Below, piece after piece: positions 27,198 through 36,422 of a DNA stretch of 64,000 bases. Location: the NCBI RefSeq assembly GCF_024436035.1, contig NZ_JANFNG010000002.1, forward strand, positions 372,001-436,000. The letters are read 5' to 3'. Below the pieces are notes generated by a model. It worked only from the letters and a program-made list of their open reading frames with translations. It made no database searches and was not told where the DNA came from. Source of the DNA: Streptomyces humicola. Lineage in GTDB: Bacteria; Actinomycetota; Actinomycetes; Streptomycetales; Streptomycetaceae. Numbering within the stretch: the stretch's first letter is position 1; each line of letters opens with the position of its first letter. The position numbers were made by a program, and so were the translations under genes.

Positions 27198-27857
27198 ATG
27201 CACGCCTCGCGTCTCTGGGCTGTCACGTCGCTGACGGCGGCCGCCCTCGCGCTGGGGTCACCGGCGGCTGTCCACGCCGTCGACGCCCCTGCCCCGGCTT
27301 CCCTGCCGGGACACGTCGTCACCCTGCAGGACACGCCGGGTGACTTCCCCGTCCCCGGCGGCCGGGGCCACCAGCCCCGCCGCCACCACCACCGCCGCCA
27401 CCACCGTCGTCACTTCCGGCACCGTCGTCACCAGGAGCGCCGTAACCATCGCCGTCTCGACCGCTGCGTCCGCCGCGTCCGTATCGCGCGCGACATCTCG
27501 GCGAGGCTGACCTTCGGCTCGTGGGGCCCGCGCGCGGTGATCGAGGTGAGGCGTGACGGCCGGTTCGACGGCCGTAATGGTCGCGGCGTCGGACGTGACG
27601 ACCGCTTCCGTCACCACCGTGACCGTCTGGTGCTCGACGCCCGTCACCCTCGGGGCCGTATCGACGGACTGCGCGCGTGGATCCATCGCTTCTACGGACG
27701 TCCGCCGGTGCTCGCCGTGCGCCTGGAGGAGCGGCGGGAGGGCGTGGGCCGCCTCGGCGGGCGTGGTGGCCGTGACGGCCGCTTCTCCCACTACCAGCTG
27801 CGTCACTTCGGCTTCCCGCGGTACTGCCATGACCACCGCCGCCGGACCGCCGCCTGA
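27198..27857 (+). CDS. Secreted Arg/His-rich protein of unknown function
   Basis: A 219-residue protein with a clear signal peptide (MHASRLWAVTSLTAAALALG, cleavage near VHA-VDA). AGGAGG precedes the ATG by ten bases. After cleavage the sequence becomes extremely basic, with a His/Arg block at about 60-95 (HHHRRHHRRH) and further Arg/Gly-rich parts. The middle (about 110-140) contains a more ordinary sequence, SARLTFGSWGPRAVIEV. No family is recognised. A signal peptide plus ribosome-binding site support expression, but the low-complexity body could also reflect partial frame decay. Confidence 0.6.
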   Translation: MHASRLWAVTSLTAAALALGSPAAVHAVDAPAPASLPGHVVTLQDTPGDFPVPGGRGHQPRRHHHRRHHRRHFRHRRHQERRNHRRLDRCVRRVRIARDISARLTFGSWGPRAVIEVRRDGRFDGRNGRGVGRDDRFRHHRDRLVLDARHPRGRIDGLRAWIHRFYGRPPVLAVRLEERREGVGRLGGRGGRDGRFSHYQLRHFGFPRYCHDHRRRTAA

Positions 27858-27981
27858 CGCGGACCGACCGGAGTTCAGCCCCCGTCCGAGTTCTCCCGGG
27901 CGGGGGCTCCTCCGTTCCGCCCGCCCGTTTAGAGTGACGTCGGCGCGACAGCACAGCACAGCACCGGCGAACAGGAGCAGC

Positions 27982-29028
27982 ATGCACCACCCCGCGCACG
28001 GGACGGCGACGGAGACGGTCAAGGCGATCGCCCGTGGCGGCATCGGATCAATCGTGCTGAACCGGCCCGCCGCGCTCAACGCACTCGACCTGGGGATGAT
28101 CGGGTCGATGGCTTCGGCACTGGAGCAGTGGCGCACCGATGACGCGGTACGGGCAGTGGTCATCCGCAGCAGCTCGCCGAAGGCGTTCTGCTCGGGCGGC
28201 GACATACGGGCCGTGCGCGCTGCGGCGGTGCGCGGGGACCACGAGGCGGTACGAGCGCTGTTCGCCGCCGAGTACGCGATGGACGCGGCCATCGCCGCCT
28301 ACCCCAAGCCGTACGTCGCCCTGATCGACGGGTTTGCCCTCGGCGGGGGTCTCGGGATCTCCGTGCACGGCACCGCGCGAGTGGTGACCGAGCGCGCGAC
28401 ACTCGCCATGCCGGAGACCGGGATCGGCTTCTTCCCCGACATCGGCGCCGCGTACTTCCTGCCCCGCCTGCCCGGTGCGGTCGGCTGGTACCTGGCTCTC
28501 GCCGGCACGCGAATCTCGGCCGCCGCGGCGGTCGAGACCTCGCTGGCCACGCACTACGTCACCGCCGACCGCCTTCCCGCGCTCGAACGTGCGCTGGACG
28601 CCTCGGGCGGCGAGGACGTCACGGGCGTGCTCGACCGGTTCGCCTCGCCCCCTCCCCCGTCCGAGCTCTGCGGCCACTACGCCGCCATAGAGCGCTGCTT
28701 CTCGGCCCCGACCCTGGACGAGGTCTTCGAGCGGCTCGCCGCTGAGCGCAGCGACTGGGCTGCGGAGACCCTCGACGGCCTGCGGCGGGTCTCCCCCGCC
28801 GGCCTCGTCCTCACCTTCGAACTGCTGCGGCGCGGTGCGTCGACCACGCTCGCCGAGTGCCTCGACCGTGATCTGCGGCTGGCCTGCCGCGTGGCGAGGA
28901 GCCACGACTTCCAGGAGGGGGTGCGCGCCGCGCTGGTGGACAAGGACCGCAACCCGTCCTGGCGCCCCGCGGCGCTCGCCGAACTCGCCGAGCCCGACCG
29001 GGCCGAGCTGCACACCTGGCTCGACTAG
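27982..29028 (+). CDS. 3-hydroxyisobutyryl-CoA hydrolase / enoyl-CoA hydratase family
   Basis: A 348-residue crotonase-superfamily protein of the HIBCH type, longer than plain enoyl-CoA hydratases (about 260). The CoA/oxyanion motifs FCSGGDIRAV and GGGLGISVHG and the catalytic MPETGIGFFPDIGA (Glu and Asp, about 143-155) agree with 3-hydroxyisobutyryl-CoA hydrolase, an enzyme of valine breakdown. AGGAG lies five bases before the ATG at 27982; the open frame upstream is antisense noise. Its stop overlaps the DUF402 gene tail to tail by four bases. No other valine-degradation gene is near. Confidence 0.9.
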   Translation: MHHPAHGTATETVKAIARGGIGSIVLNRPAALNALDLGMIGSMASALEQWRTDDAVRAVVIRSSSPKAFCSGGDIRAVRAAAVRGDHEAVRALFAAEYAMDAAIAAYPKPYVALIDGFALGGGLGISVHGTARVVTERATLAMPETGIGFFPDIGAAYFLPRLPGAVGWYLALAGTRISAAAAVETSLATHYVTADRLPALERALDASGGEDVTGVLDRFASPPPPSELCGHYAAIERCFSAPTLDEVFERLAAERSDWAAETLDGLRRVSPAGLVLTFELLRRGASTTLAECLDRDLRLACRVARSHDFQEGVRAALVDKDRNPSWRPAALAELAEPDRAELHTWLD

Positions 29029-29561
29029 GACGGGCCAAGCCGGCCGACAGGCCCCAGCACCCCCGCGAAGCCGTCTGCGCCGCGCGCCAGCCGCTCCAGT
29101 TCGTCGAGGGCGCGGCGCGCGTGCTCGGCGGCGTCCGGGTCGCGCTCCTGCAGGCCGCTCGCCGCGAACTCGTCCTCGTCGAGGCGCAGGACGGTGGCCC
29201 GGTCGGCCGAGAGCCACAGGTCCAGGTCGAGGTCCGGGACGACGAGCGCGCTGCTGCGGACCGTGGCCGGCCGGCACACGTCGCAGTACCACCCCTTCAA
29301 CTCGCCCGCCACGTCCCGCACTTCCTTGATCGAGTACCACCGGTGGCGCCAGTAGTGCTCGGTGAAGACATCGCCCTGCTCGAAGCGGGTGAAGCCGAAG
29401 TCCCGGCTGGGCGGGCCGGCCCAGGGCGCGCGTACGACGATATGGTCGGCGTCGTCAAGGACCACGACGGCCGGGTAGCTCACGTCCGGGCGCGGATGTT
29501 TGACGAGCTCGACCGTGACCGGGCTGCCCGGTGCCAGCCTTTCGCCGCCGGAATCAGTCAT
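29025..29561 (-). CDS. DUF402 (FomD-like) domain protein
   Basis: A 178-residue cytoplasmic protein with the DUF402 signature region RHRWYSIKEVRDVAGELKGWYCDV and the acidic VPDLDLDLWLSAD, which holds the metal-binding aspartates. DUF402 members hydrolyse nucleoside di- or triphosphates or cytidylylated phosphonates (FomD in fosfomycin synthesis). Nothing nearby suggests phosphonate chemistry, so a housekeeping phosphatase role is more likely. Divergent from the phosphoesterase gene that follows. Confidence 0.85.
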   Translation of the reverse strand: MTDSGGERLAPGSPVTVELVKHPRPDVSYPAVVVLDDADHIVVRAPWAGPPSRDFGFTRFEQGDVFTEHYWRHRWYSIKEVRDVAGELKGWYCDVCRPATVRSSALVVPDLDLDLWLSADRATVLRLDEDEFAASGLQERDPDAAEHARRALDELERLARGADGFAGVLGPVGRLGPS

Positions 29562-29696
29562 CTTCCGACATTACACTTCACTTTCCTGCCACCCGTGTTG
29601 GTGGCTGCCGTTCAACGTTGGACCGTACTTTCGGTCTCCGTCGATATCAGGAGCGTCCGTCCAGGACGGTCCCTCAGTCTGCGGAGGCAGTTGAGG

Positions 29697-32396
29697 ATGG
29701 GTTACCAACGCTTCAGAAGACCGGCCGTCGTCATGACGACGATACTGGCCCTCGCCGGGACCGGCATCGGCGTCACCTACGCCGCAGGTGGCTTCGGCAA
29801 CACCACGCTCGGCTCCAAGCTGGTCGGCAAGCAGGCCGACGGCTCCTACCTCACCTCCAACAACCAGTTCGTCACCCCCGCGGGCGACACCATCTCCGAG
29901 TTCGGCCGCCCGATGGACCTGGCCGTCAGCCCGGACGGGAAGACCGCCGCCGCCCCCAACACCGCAAGCCCCGGCATCGTCACCATCTTCGACCTCGTCG
30001 GCCGCAAGGTGCTCCAGCAATATCAGCCGCCCTCCGGCACCGGCAACGGGAAGATCTCCAACGGCGGCATCCTGTACTCTCCCGACGGCAAGCACCTGTG
30101 GCTGGCGCAGACCTCCGACCTGCTGCGCTTCGACGTCTCGGCCCACGGCACGGTCTCCGCTCCGGTGGTGGTCCCGCTGCCCGGCGTCAGCGGGCGCCAG
30201 GCCGTGCCCACCGACCTCGCCTGGGCACCGAACGGCACCGATCTGCTGGTGACGCTGAGCGGCAACAACACGCTCGGCGTCGTCGACACCACGACCAACA
30301 CCGTCACCCGGCAGATCCCGGTCGGCAATGTGCCCGACAAGATCGCCGTCGTCGGCGGCAAGGTCTACGTCAGCAACCAGGGCGGCCGCACCGCGCAGCC
30401 GGGCGACCAGACCGACGACTCCTACGGCACGCCGATCGTCACCAACGGCAACCAGGACTCGATGGCGTCGACCGGCACCGTCTCCGAGGTGGACCTCTCC
30501 GCCGGCCGGCAGATGAGGACATTCACCGTGGGCCTCGAACCGAGCGCACTGCTCGCCAGCGGCAGCAATCTCATCGTGGCCAACAGCAACGACGACACCG
30601 TCTCGGTGATCGACACCGCCAAGCAGCAGGTCGGCCAGACCTTCAGCGTCAACCCCGCGCCCGGTTCGAAGTTCGGGGCCCAGCCCAACGCGCTGACGAT
30701 GCTCGACCCGACCCACCTGGCCGTCAGCCTGGCCCGCGACAACGCTGTCGCCGTCTACGACTTCAGCGGTGCGTACGGCCAGCCGAGCTTCGAAGGCCTG
30801 ATACCCACCGGCTGGGTGCCGGGCTCGCTGTACGAGGACACGCAGCTGCACCGGCTGCTGGTGGCGAGCGAGCAGGGCCTCGGCTCAGTCGGACCGAACG
30901 GTTCGGTCGACGAGGGAGGCGGCCCGGTCACCGGCCACCAGGTCTACAACTACGAGGGCACGCTGCAGCTCGTGCCGACGCCCTCGTCGCGCCAGATCGA
31001 GGCCGACACCCAGCAGGTGTTCAAGAACAATCAGTGGAACGGTCTGCTCGGGCGCAACCAGGCGGGCAACGGCAGGACCGCCCCGGTCGCGGTGCCGCTG
31101 CACGTCGGCGATCCGTCGAAGATCCAGCACGTCTTCCTGATCGTCAAGGAGAACCGGACCTACGACCAGGTGCTCGGCGACGACCTGCGCGGCAACGGCG
31201 ACCCCGCCTACGCCCAGTTCGGCAAGCAGGTCACGCCCAACATCCACGCATTGGCCACCCGGTTCCCGCTCATCGACAACCTGTACTCGGACGGCACCAA
31301 CTCCGCCGAGGGCCACAACTGGATCGACCAGGCGTTCACCAACAGCTACCTGCAGCAGATGTACGGGAACTACACCCGTTCCTACGGCGGTGACGACGCC
31401 CTGCTCAACGTCAAGTCCGGCTTCATCTGGGACGACGCGCTCGCCCACGGCAAGAGCGTCACGGACTGGGGCGAGTACGCCGACGGCTACAAGACCGCGA
31501 GCGGCCAGCCGGTCGGCGGCACATGGCAGCAGTGGTACCAGGACTCGCAGATCCTGGAGGGCAAGGCCACCGGACAGCTGCACGTGCCGATCGGCACCTA
31601 CCAGCCGACCACCGACATCCCGTCGCTGAAGAAGGTGTTGCAGCCCAACTTCCCCGACTTCCAGCTCAACATCCCCGACCAGTACCGGGCCGACCTCTTC
31701 CAGAGCGACTTCGCCACGTACGTGGAGAAGGGCAACCTGCCGTCGCTCAACATGATGTGGCTGATGAACGACCACACCGAGGGCACCAGCCCGGGCGCGA
31801 TCACGCCGTCGGCACACGTCGCCGACAACGACCTCGCGCTCGGCCGGATCGTGGACACCATCTCGCACAGCCCGTACTGGAAGAACAGCGCGATCTTCGT
31901 CATGGAGGACGACTCGCAGAACGGCATCGACCACGTCGACGGGCACCGCAACCCGACGCTGGTCATCAGCCCGTACGCGAAGCGCGGCGCGGTGGTCGAC
32001 ACGTACTACACCCAGCTCAACGTCGTGCGGACCATCGAGCAGATCCTCGGTCTTCCTCCTATGAATCAGGAGGACATGACGGCCAACCCCATGTACGACG
32101 TGTTCAGCAACAAGCCCGACTTCACGCCGTACACCTACCTGCCCAACCAGATCCCGCTGACCACGACCAACCCGCAGCCGAACGGGCTCGGCGGGGCGGC
32201 CAAGGTATGGGCGCAGTGGTCGGCGCAGCAGAACTACAAATCCGAGGACATGGTGAACATGCAGCAGGAGAACCGGGACATCTGGTACTCCAGCAACGGC
32301 TTCACCACGCCCTTCCCCGGAGACAGCAAGGTCCTGCTGCCCAACCAGGTGCCGGGCGCCGACACGGCTCCCACCGGTGACGGCGACGACGGCTGA
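29697..32396 (+). CDS. Secreted beta-propeller / phosphoesterase fusion protein
   Basis: The 899-residue protein has a signal/anchor segment (about 12-30), a YVTN-type seven-bladed propeller (about 55-420, repeats such as GRPMDLAVSPDGKT and NTVTRQIPVGNVPDKIAVVG) and a C-terminal PF04185 phosphoesterase domain from about 484 (IVKENRTYDQVLGDD, SAEGHNW, MEDDSQNGIDHVDGHR). The phosphoesterase domain is metal dependent and related to phospholipase C and acid phosphatases. It would act outside the cell on a phosphate ester. The ATG at 29697 has GGAGG and GAGG upstream; the frame open further upstream is not coding. The combination is known in streptomycetes, but the substrate is not. Confidence 0.9.
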   Translation: MGYQRFRRPAVVMTTILALAGTGIGVTYAAGGFGNTTLGSKLVGKQADGSYLTSNNQFVTPAGDTISEFGRPMDLAVSPDGKTAAAPNTASPGIVTIFDLVGRKVLQQYQPPSGTGNGKISNGGILYSPDGKHLWLAQTSDLLRFDVSAHGTVSAPVVVPLPGVSGRQAVPTDLAWAPNGTDLLVTLSGNNTLGVVDTTTNTVTRQIPVGNVPDKIAVVGGKVYVSNQGGRTAQPGDQTDDSYGTPIVTNGNQDSMASTGTVSEVDLSAGRQMRTFTVGLEPSALLASGSNLIVANSNDDTVSVIDTAKQQVGQTFSVNPAPGSKFGAQPNALTMLDPTHLAVSLARDNAVAVYDFSGAYGQPSFEGLIPTGWVPGSLYEDTQLHRLLVASEQGLGSVGPNGSVDEGGGPVTGHQVYNYEGTLQLVPTPSSRQIEADTQQVFKNNQWNGLLGRNQAGNGRTAPVAVPLHVGDPSKIQHVFLIVKENRTYDQVLGDDLRGNGDPAYAQFGKQVTPNIHALATRFPLIDNLYSDGTNSAEGHNWIDQAFTNSYLQQMYGNYTRSYGGDDALLNVKSGFIWDDALAHGKSVTDWGEYADGYKTASGQPVGGTWQQWYQDSQILEGKATGQLHVPIGTYQPTTDIPSLKKVLQPNFPDFQLNIPDQYRADLFQSDFATYVEKGNLPSLNMMWLMNDHTEGTSPGAITPSAHVADNDLALGRIVDTISHSPYWKNSAIFVMEDDSQNGIDHVDGHRNPTLVISPYAKRGAVVDTYYTQLNVVRTIEQILGLPPMNQEDMTANPMYDVFSNKPDFTPYTYLPNQIPLTTTNPQPNGLGGAAKVWAQWSAQQNYKSEDMVNMQQENRDIWYSSNGFTTPFPGDSKVLLPNQVPGADTAPTGDGDDG

Positions 32397-32442
32397 TCAC
32401 CAGGATTGTGCGGATCACGCGGCCGCGTGGGAGGGACAGGGC

Positions 32443-33330
32443 TCACCGTCGTCCCTCCTGCGCCGTCGCTGCCAGGTAGAGCTCGTGCACGTCCTGGCCG
32501 AAGACCGCGCTGTAGGAGACGTCGGGGGTGTTGCCGCCCGCCTGGTAGCCGCCGATCACGCCGATGACGGTGCCGGTGCGGGTGACGGGGTCGAACCCGG
32601 TCAGCCAGGGGCTGCCGCTGGTGCCGCCCGGGAATCCGGTGCAGGCGATGCGCAGTTGGTGTGCGCCGAACCGGGTGATGACGTTGTGGCAGGAGATCGG
32701 CTCGCTGCCGTTGGACGGGTAGCCGGTGAGCTTCACCTTCCGGCCGGACCCCATGTCGTCGCCGAGCCGGTTGCCGCCGAGCACGTCCTCGATGTGGCGG
32801 CCGCCGAGAGGTTGCAGGACGACGAATCCGACGTCGAGGTCGGGGTCGGAGGAGTCGATCCAGCGCCGGTCGACGACGAGCCGTCTGACGTGCCATTCGC
32901 CCTTGGGAGCGACGCCGTCGCGGTAGCTGGGGACGAAGACGATGTCCGACTTGTATGTGCGGCCCCTGCCGCCGTGGATGCAGTGGGCAGCGGTGACGAT
33001 CAGGTCCTTGCCGGGGCTCTGGACGACGCTGGCGGTGCAGAAGTGGTCGCCGCCGGAGTCGTGGTCGAACAGGGCACCGATGCGGGCGTTGCGGATCGTG
33101 GGCGGGGATGTGTATCCGGTGCCCATGCGGCGGTGGTGGCCCACGCCTCCCGCATGGCGCAACCGCTGGGCCGACCAGCCGCCATCGGCGGCGAATGCGG
33201 ACGACCGGGCGCCGGCGCCGCCGCCGGTCCCGCACGACACCAGGCCGGCGCAGCCGCCGACCAGGAGGAACGCGGCCACGCGCCTGGACCACGGGCCGAC
33301 TCGCTTCGTCCCGGCACGCAGGGGCCCCAT
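32443..33330 (-). CDS. Secreted trypsin-like serine protease
   Basis: A 295-residue chymotrypsin-fold protease with an N-terminal export segment (about 14-32, containing Cys residues that could be lipidated). The triad is complete: His in IVTAAHC (about 114), Asp in DPDLDVGFVVL (about 163) and Ser in GTSGSPW (about 239). The start ATG at 33330 gives an N-terminus with a normal signal; a longer frame to 33582 is less likely. It is convergent with the phosphoesterase gene and divergent from the two-component genes. Confidence 0.9.
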   Translation of the reverse strand: MGPLRAGTKRVGPWSRRVAAFLLVGGCAGLVSCGTGGGAGARSSAFAADGGWSAQRLRHAGGVGHHRRMGTGYTSPPTIRNARIGALFDHDSGGDHFCTASVVQSPGKDLIVTAAHCIHGGRGRTYKSDIVFVPSYRDGVAPKGEWHVRRLVVDRRWIDSSDPDLDVGFVVLQPLGGRHIEDVLGGNRLGDDMGSGRKVKLTGYPSNGSEPISCHNVITRFGAHQLRIACTGFPGGTSGSPWLTGFDPVTRTGTVIGVIGGYQAGGNTPDVSYSAVFGQDVHELYLAATAQEGRR

Positions 33331-33497
33331 CGCCGTCCGCCTTTCGATCACCGCACCTCGACCGATACTGCGGTGACCAGGCACGATCCGCGACCGCTGC
33401 CGTCCGGACGGTGTAGTTCCCGCCCCCGCGGGGAGCTGCTTGGGTGCTGCTTGCGGGCCGTTCCGCGGCCGTTTCCGGACATGCGATGCTCTACCGC

Positions 33498-34175
33498 ATG
33501 CGCGTACTGGTAGTGGACGACGATGCGGCGATCCTGCGCTCGCTCGGGCGAGGGCTGCGCCTGAACGGTTACGACGTGGCACTCGCCGACAGCGGTGAGG
33601 CGGCGCTCGCTCAGCTGGAGGCGCACGCCGCCGACGTGCTGGTGCTGGACGTGTCCATGCCCGGCATCTCGGGGACGGAGGTGTGCCGGAGGCTGCGCGC
33701 CGCCGGTGATGACATACCCGTCCTGATGCTCTCCGCGCTCGACGAGGTCAAGGACCGGGTCGCCGGGCTGCAGGCCGGCGCCGACGACTACCTCGTCAAG
33801 CCGTTCGCGTTGCAGGAGCTGCAGCTGCGCCTGGAGGCGCTGCTGCGCCGCCGCCCGCCTGCCCCCACCGACGTGGTGCGGGCGGGTGATCTCCTCCTCG
33901 ACCCGTCCTCGCATGAGGTGACGTACTGCGGGGCGGCGGTGCGGCTGACCCGGCGGGAGTTCGAGCTGCTCGAAGTGCTGGCCCGTAACGCCGGGGTGGT
34001 GCTCACACGGGACCAGCTGCTGGACCGGGTGTGGGGATACGACTTCGAGGTCCGCACCGACGCCGTCGACACGTTCGTCAGCTATCTGCGGCGGAAGCTG
34101 GAGGGCGGCGGGCGGCCGCGCATCGTGCACACCGTGCGCGGCGTGGGATTCGTCCTGCGTGAGGGTGCGCGATGA
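33498..34175 (+). CDS. OmpR/PhoB-family response regulator
   Basis: A 225-residue regulator: receiver domain (MRVLVVDDDAA at the start, phospho-acceptor Asp at about 50 in VLVLDVSMPG, conserved Lys in DYLVKPFA) followed by a winged helix DNA-binding domain (LTRREFELLEVLARNAG, RTDAVDTFVSYLRRKL, VHTVRGVGFVLRE). It overlaps the sensor kinase gene by four bases, so the two are co-translated. Another ATG four codons upstream is possible. Target genes are unknown; the neighbouring secreted proteins are candidates. Confidence 0.95.
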   Translation: MRVLVVDDDAAILRSLGRGLRLNGYDVALADSGEAALAQLEAHAADVLVLDVSMPGISGTEVCRRLRAAGDDIPVLMLSALDEVKDRVAGLQAGADDYLVKPFALQELQLRLEALLRRRPPAPTDVVRAGDLLLDPSSHEVTYCGAAVRLTRREFELLEVLARNAGVVLTRDQLLDRVWGYDFEVRTDAVDTFVSYLRRKLEGGGRPRIVHTVRGVGFVLREGAR

Positions 34176-35659
34176 GGCTGTCGACGAGGATCGCCCTTGC
34201 GGTCGGGGTGATGGTGCCGCTGCTCGTGCTCGCCTCGGGCGCGCTGCTGGTGCAATTCGTGAACCGGGACGCGCGCGCCGAGCAGACCGCACACCTGCGG
34301 GACCGGGTGGCGCTGCTGCTGCCGGTGGCCCGGAACGTGATCGCGAGCGAGCAGAACGGACGCGTGGCCCAGGAGCAGACCCGGCAGCACCGGCTCTTCG
34401 CCGACGCTCTCGACGTGGGCGTGCGGCTGGTGAGGCCGGACGGGACGGTGCTGTCCGAGGGCGGGCCGCAACCGGCGGACTCGGTGCAACTGCCCGCCAG
34501 CGGGCAGAACCCGGTCACGGTCACCGACGGGATCCTCAGCTGGGAGGCGCTCTCCCGGCCGGTCGGCGCGGCGCAGGCGTCGGGGGCGACGCTCTGGGTG
34601 TTCTCACCCGAGTCGCTGGTGAAGAGGCAGGTCCGCGCGGTGCGGGGCCGTGTCCTGCTCACTGCGCTGATTGCCGCGCCGGTCGGCGCGTTGCTCGCCT
34701 GGGCGATCGCCGAGCGGGCCACGCTGCCGCTGCGGCGGTTGCAGCGGCGCGCGGGCGGCCTCGACCCCCGCACCAGCACGGCCCGTCTGGAGCACACGCC
34801 GTCCCATGTCACGGAGGTCGATGACCTGGCGCGCGCCCTCCAGACACTCCTCGCCCGCTACGACGAGCAGGCGGCGAGGACGGGAGAAGCGCTGGCGACC
34901 GCCCGGTCGTTCTCGGCGGCGGCCTCGCACGAGCTGCGCACGCCGCTGATGAGCATGCAGACCAATCTCGAGATCCTCTCCGCCCATCCGGATCTCGACC
35001 CGGCGGAACGGGCCGAGGTGCTGGCGGACCTGCGGGGTGAACAGGCGCGGCTGCTGGGGCTGCTCGCGGCGCTGCGGGCGCTCGCCCAGGGCGATCTGGT
35101 GGAGGCCGATGCGTTCACGGCGGTCGATCTGGGCGAGCTGGTGGAGGCGTCAGCCGCCGACATCGCGCGCCGCGCGCCGGAGGCGCGGCTCGTTGTGCGG
35201 GCAGGAGCGGGGCTGCGGATACCCGGCTGGGAGCCGGGGCTGCGCATGGTCGTCGACAATCTGCTGGGCAATGCGCTGGTCCACGGACGGCGGCCGGGAG
35301 CGCCGGCCGATATCGAGGTCGTCCTGCGGCCGTCCGGCGACCGGGCGCGGCCCGCCGCCGTACTGACGGTGAACGATGCGGGACCCGGCATTCCGCCGGA
35401 GGCACGGGAGCGGGTGTTCCAGCGCTTCGAACGCGGTCCCGACAGCCCTGGCACGGGTCTCGGCCTCACCCTCGTCGCCCAGCAGGTGGATCTGCACCGC
35501 GGGACGGTCCGGGTGCTGGACCGGCCGGACGGCCGTCCCGGTACGCGCTTCGAGGTACGGCTGCCGCTCGCGGAGGGCACGGCCGGTGACACCCGGACCC
35601 TCGAACTGCCGCGCAATCGCAACTGGCTGAGCGTTTCGGGACAGCCAACGGCCCGATGA
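34172..35659 (+). CDS. Sensor histidine kinase
   Basis: A 495-residue membrane kinase paired with the preceding regulator. It has one transmembrane helix near the N-terminus (about 8-30), an extracellular sensor of about 120 residues, a second helix (about 160-180), a HAMP linker, the phospho-acceptor in FSAAASHELRTPL (His about 252) and the ATPase boxes DNLLGNALVHG (N), DAGPGIP (G1) and GTGLGLTLVAQQ (G2). The signal sensed is unknown. A strong hairpin terminator lies immediately downstream. Confidence 0.95.
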   Translation: MRLSTRIALAVGVMVPLLVLASGALLVQFVNRDARAEQTAHLRDRVALLLPVARNVIASEQNGRVAQEQTRQHRLFADALDVGVRLVRPDGTVLSEGGPQPADSVQLPASGQNPVTVTDGILSWEALSRPVGAAQASGATLWVFSPESLVKRQVRAVRGRVLLTALIAAPVGALLAWAIAERATLPLRRLQRRAGGLDPRTSTARLEHTPSHVTEVDDLARALQTLLARYDEQAARTGEALATARSFSAAASHELRTPLMSMQTNLEILSAHPDLDPAERAEVLADLRGEQARLLGLLAALRALAQGDLVEADAFTAVDLGELVEASAADIARRAPEARLVVRAGAGLRIPGWEPGLRMVVDNLLGNALVHGRRPGAPADIEVVLRPSGDRARPAAVLTVNDAGPGIPPEARERVFQRFERGPDSPGTGLGLTLVAQQVDLHRGTVRVLDRPDGRPGTRFEVRLPLAEGTAGDTRTLELPRNRNWLSVSGQPTAR

Positions 35660-35664
35660 CGACG

Positions 35665-35705
35665 GTGTGTTCCGCCCGGAGCCCCGAACTCCGGGCGGAA
35701 CACAC
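35665..35705 (+). terminator. Hairpin terminator of the two-component operon
   Basis: Perfect 17-base arms (35665-35681 and 35689-35705) around a 7-base loop, six bases after the kinase stop. The following sequence is pyrimidine-rich (about 70 bases), giving partial U-runs on the transcript. Confidence 0.85.
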
Positions 35706-35775
35706 TATCTTCCCCTATTTCCCCTCTTCTTCTGTCTTACCCCTTTTCTACCCTTCTACTCCCCTCCTCTGCCAG
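35706..35775. repeat. Polypyrimidine tract
   Basis: About 70 bases of almost pure C and T with very few purines, including runs such as CCCCTTTTC. This is out of character for the GC-rich surroundings. It sits between the kinase terminator and the end of the SH3-protein gene on the other strand, whose transcript would read it as polypurine. Confidence 0.7.
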
Positions 35776-35801
35776 AGTTTCGAACCTGGTGCCGACGGCC
35801 C

Positions 35802-36161
35802 TCAACGGCACCAGGGGACGTAGTGGTAGTTGCGCACGTAGCGGGCGGAGACATAGCCCTGACCGTCTCCGAGCAGATACCAGAGGCGGTTCCCCCAGAC
35901 GTACTCGCCGCGAACCTTGCAGCTGACCCGGAGATGGGTCCCCGGGCGGAAACTGCCCTCGATCCAGTCGGCGGTGGTCGGTCCGTAGCGGATGCGGAGC
36001 GGGAGGTGCGAGACGACGCCCCCGTCAGTGACCCACGGCGCGGCGGCCGGCGCCACATTGCGAGCCACATCGGTCGCCGCGGTCGCGGCGGTCGCTGGAC
36101 CGCACATCAGGCTGGCGCCGGCTATCGCCGCGACGGCGGACTTCATCAGAGCCGGATGCAT
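35802..36161 (-). CDS. Small secreted SH3-domain protein
   Basis: A 119-residue protein with a Sec signal (MHPALMKSAVAAIAGASLMC, cleavage near ATA-ATA) and one bacterial SH3 domain (PLRIRYGPTTADWIEGSFRPGTHLRVSC to YVSARYVRNY). Such domains bind cell-wall peptides or mediate protein contacts outside the cell. AGGAGGG lies about six bases before the ATG at 36161. Two conserved cysteines in the mature part (RVSC and PWC) could form a disulfide. Confidence 0.82.
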   Translation of the reverse strand: MHPALMKSAVAAIAGASLMCGPATAATAATDVARNVAPAAAPWVTDGGVVSHLPLRIRYGPTTADWIEGSFRPGTHLRVSCKVRGEYVWGNRLWYLLGDGQGYVSARYVRNYHYVPWCR

Positions 36162-36422
36162 CACGAGTTCCCTCCTTCTGTGCCGGATTGTCCGGCACTG
36201 CATCGTTTCTGCCGGGACACGCCGAGGAGAAAACTCCCGTAACGAGTGGTTTGCCGATCCGGAGGGGGAATTGCGAGCCCACAAGGAAACCACAAGAAGG
36301 CTCCCTACTGTCTCCGCCAGACGGCCCGTTGCGGTCTCCCAGGGGTCTCCCATGCCGAAGGCGAGAGGAGACGGCGGGCCGCTCCACGTAAGAGCAGTTC
36401 TCACGAAGTGGAGACAGCCAAG

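Noticed and set aside
27319-28292. Minus-strand open frames opposite the Arg/His-rich protein
   Set aside because: They have no signal or ribosome-binding site, whereas the plus strand has both. The long frames arise from the repetitive composition.
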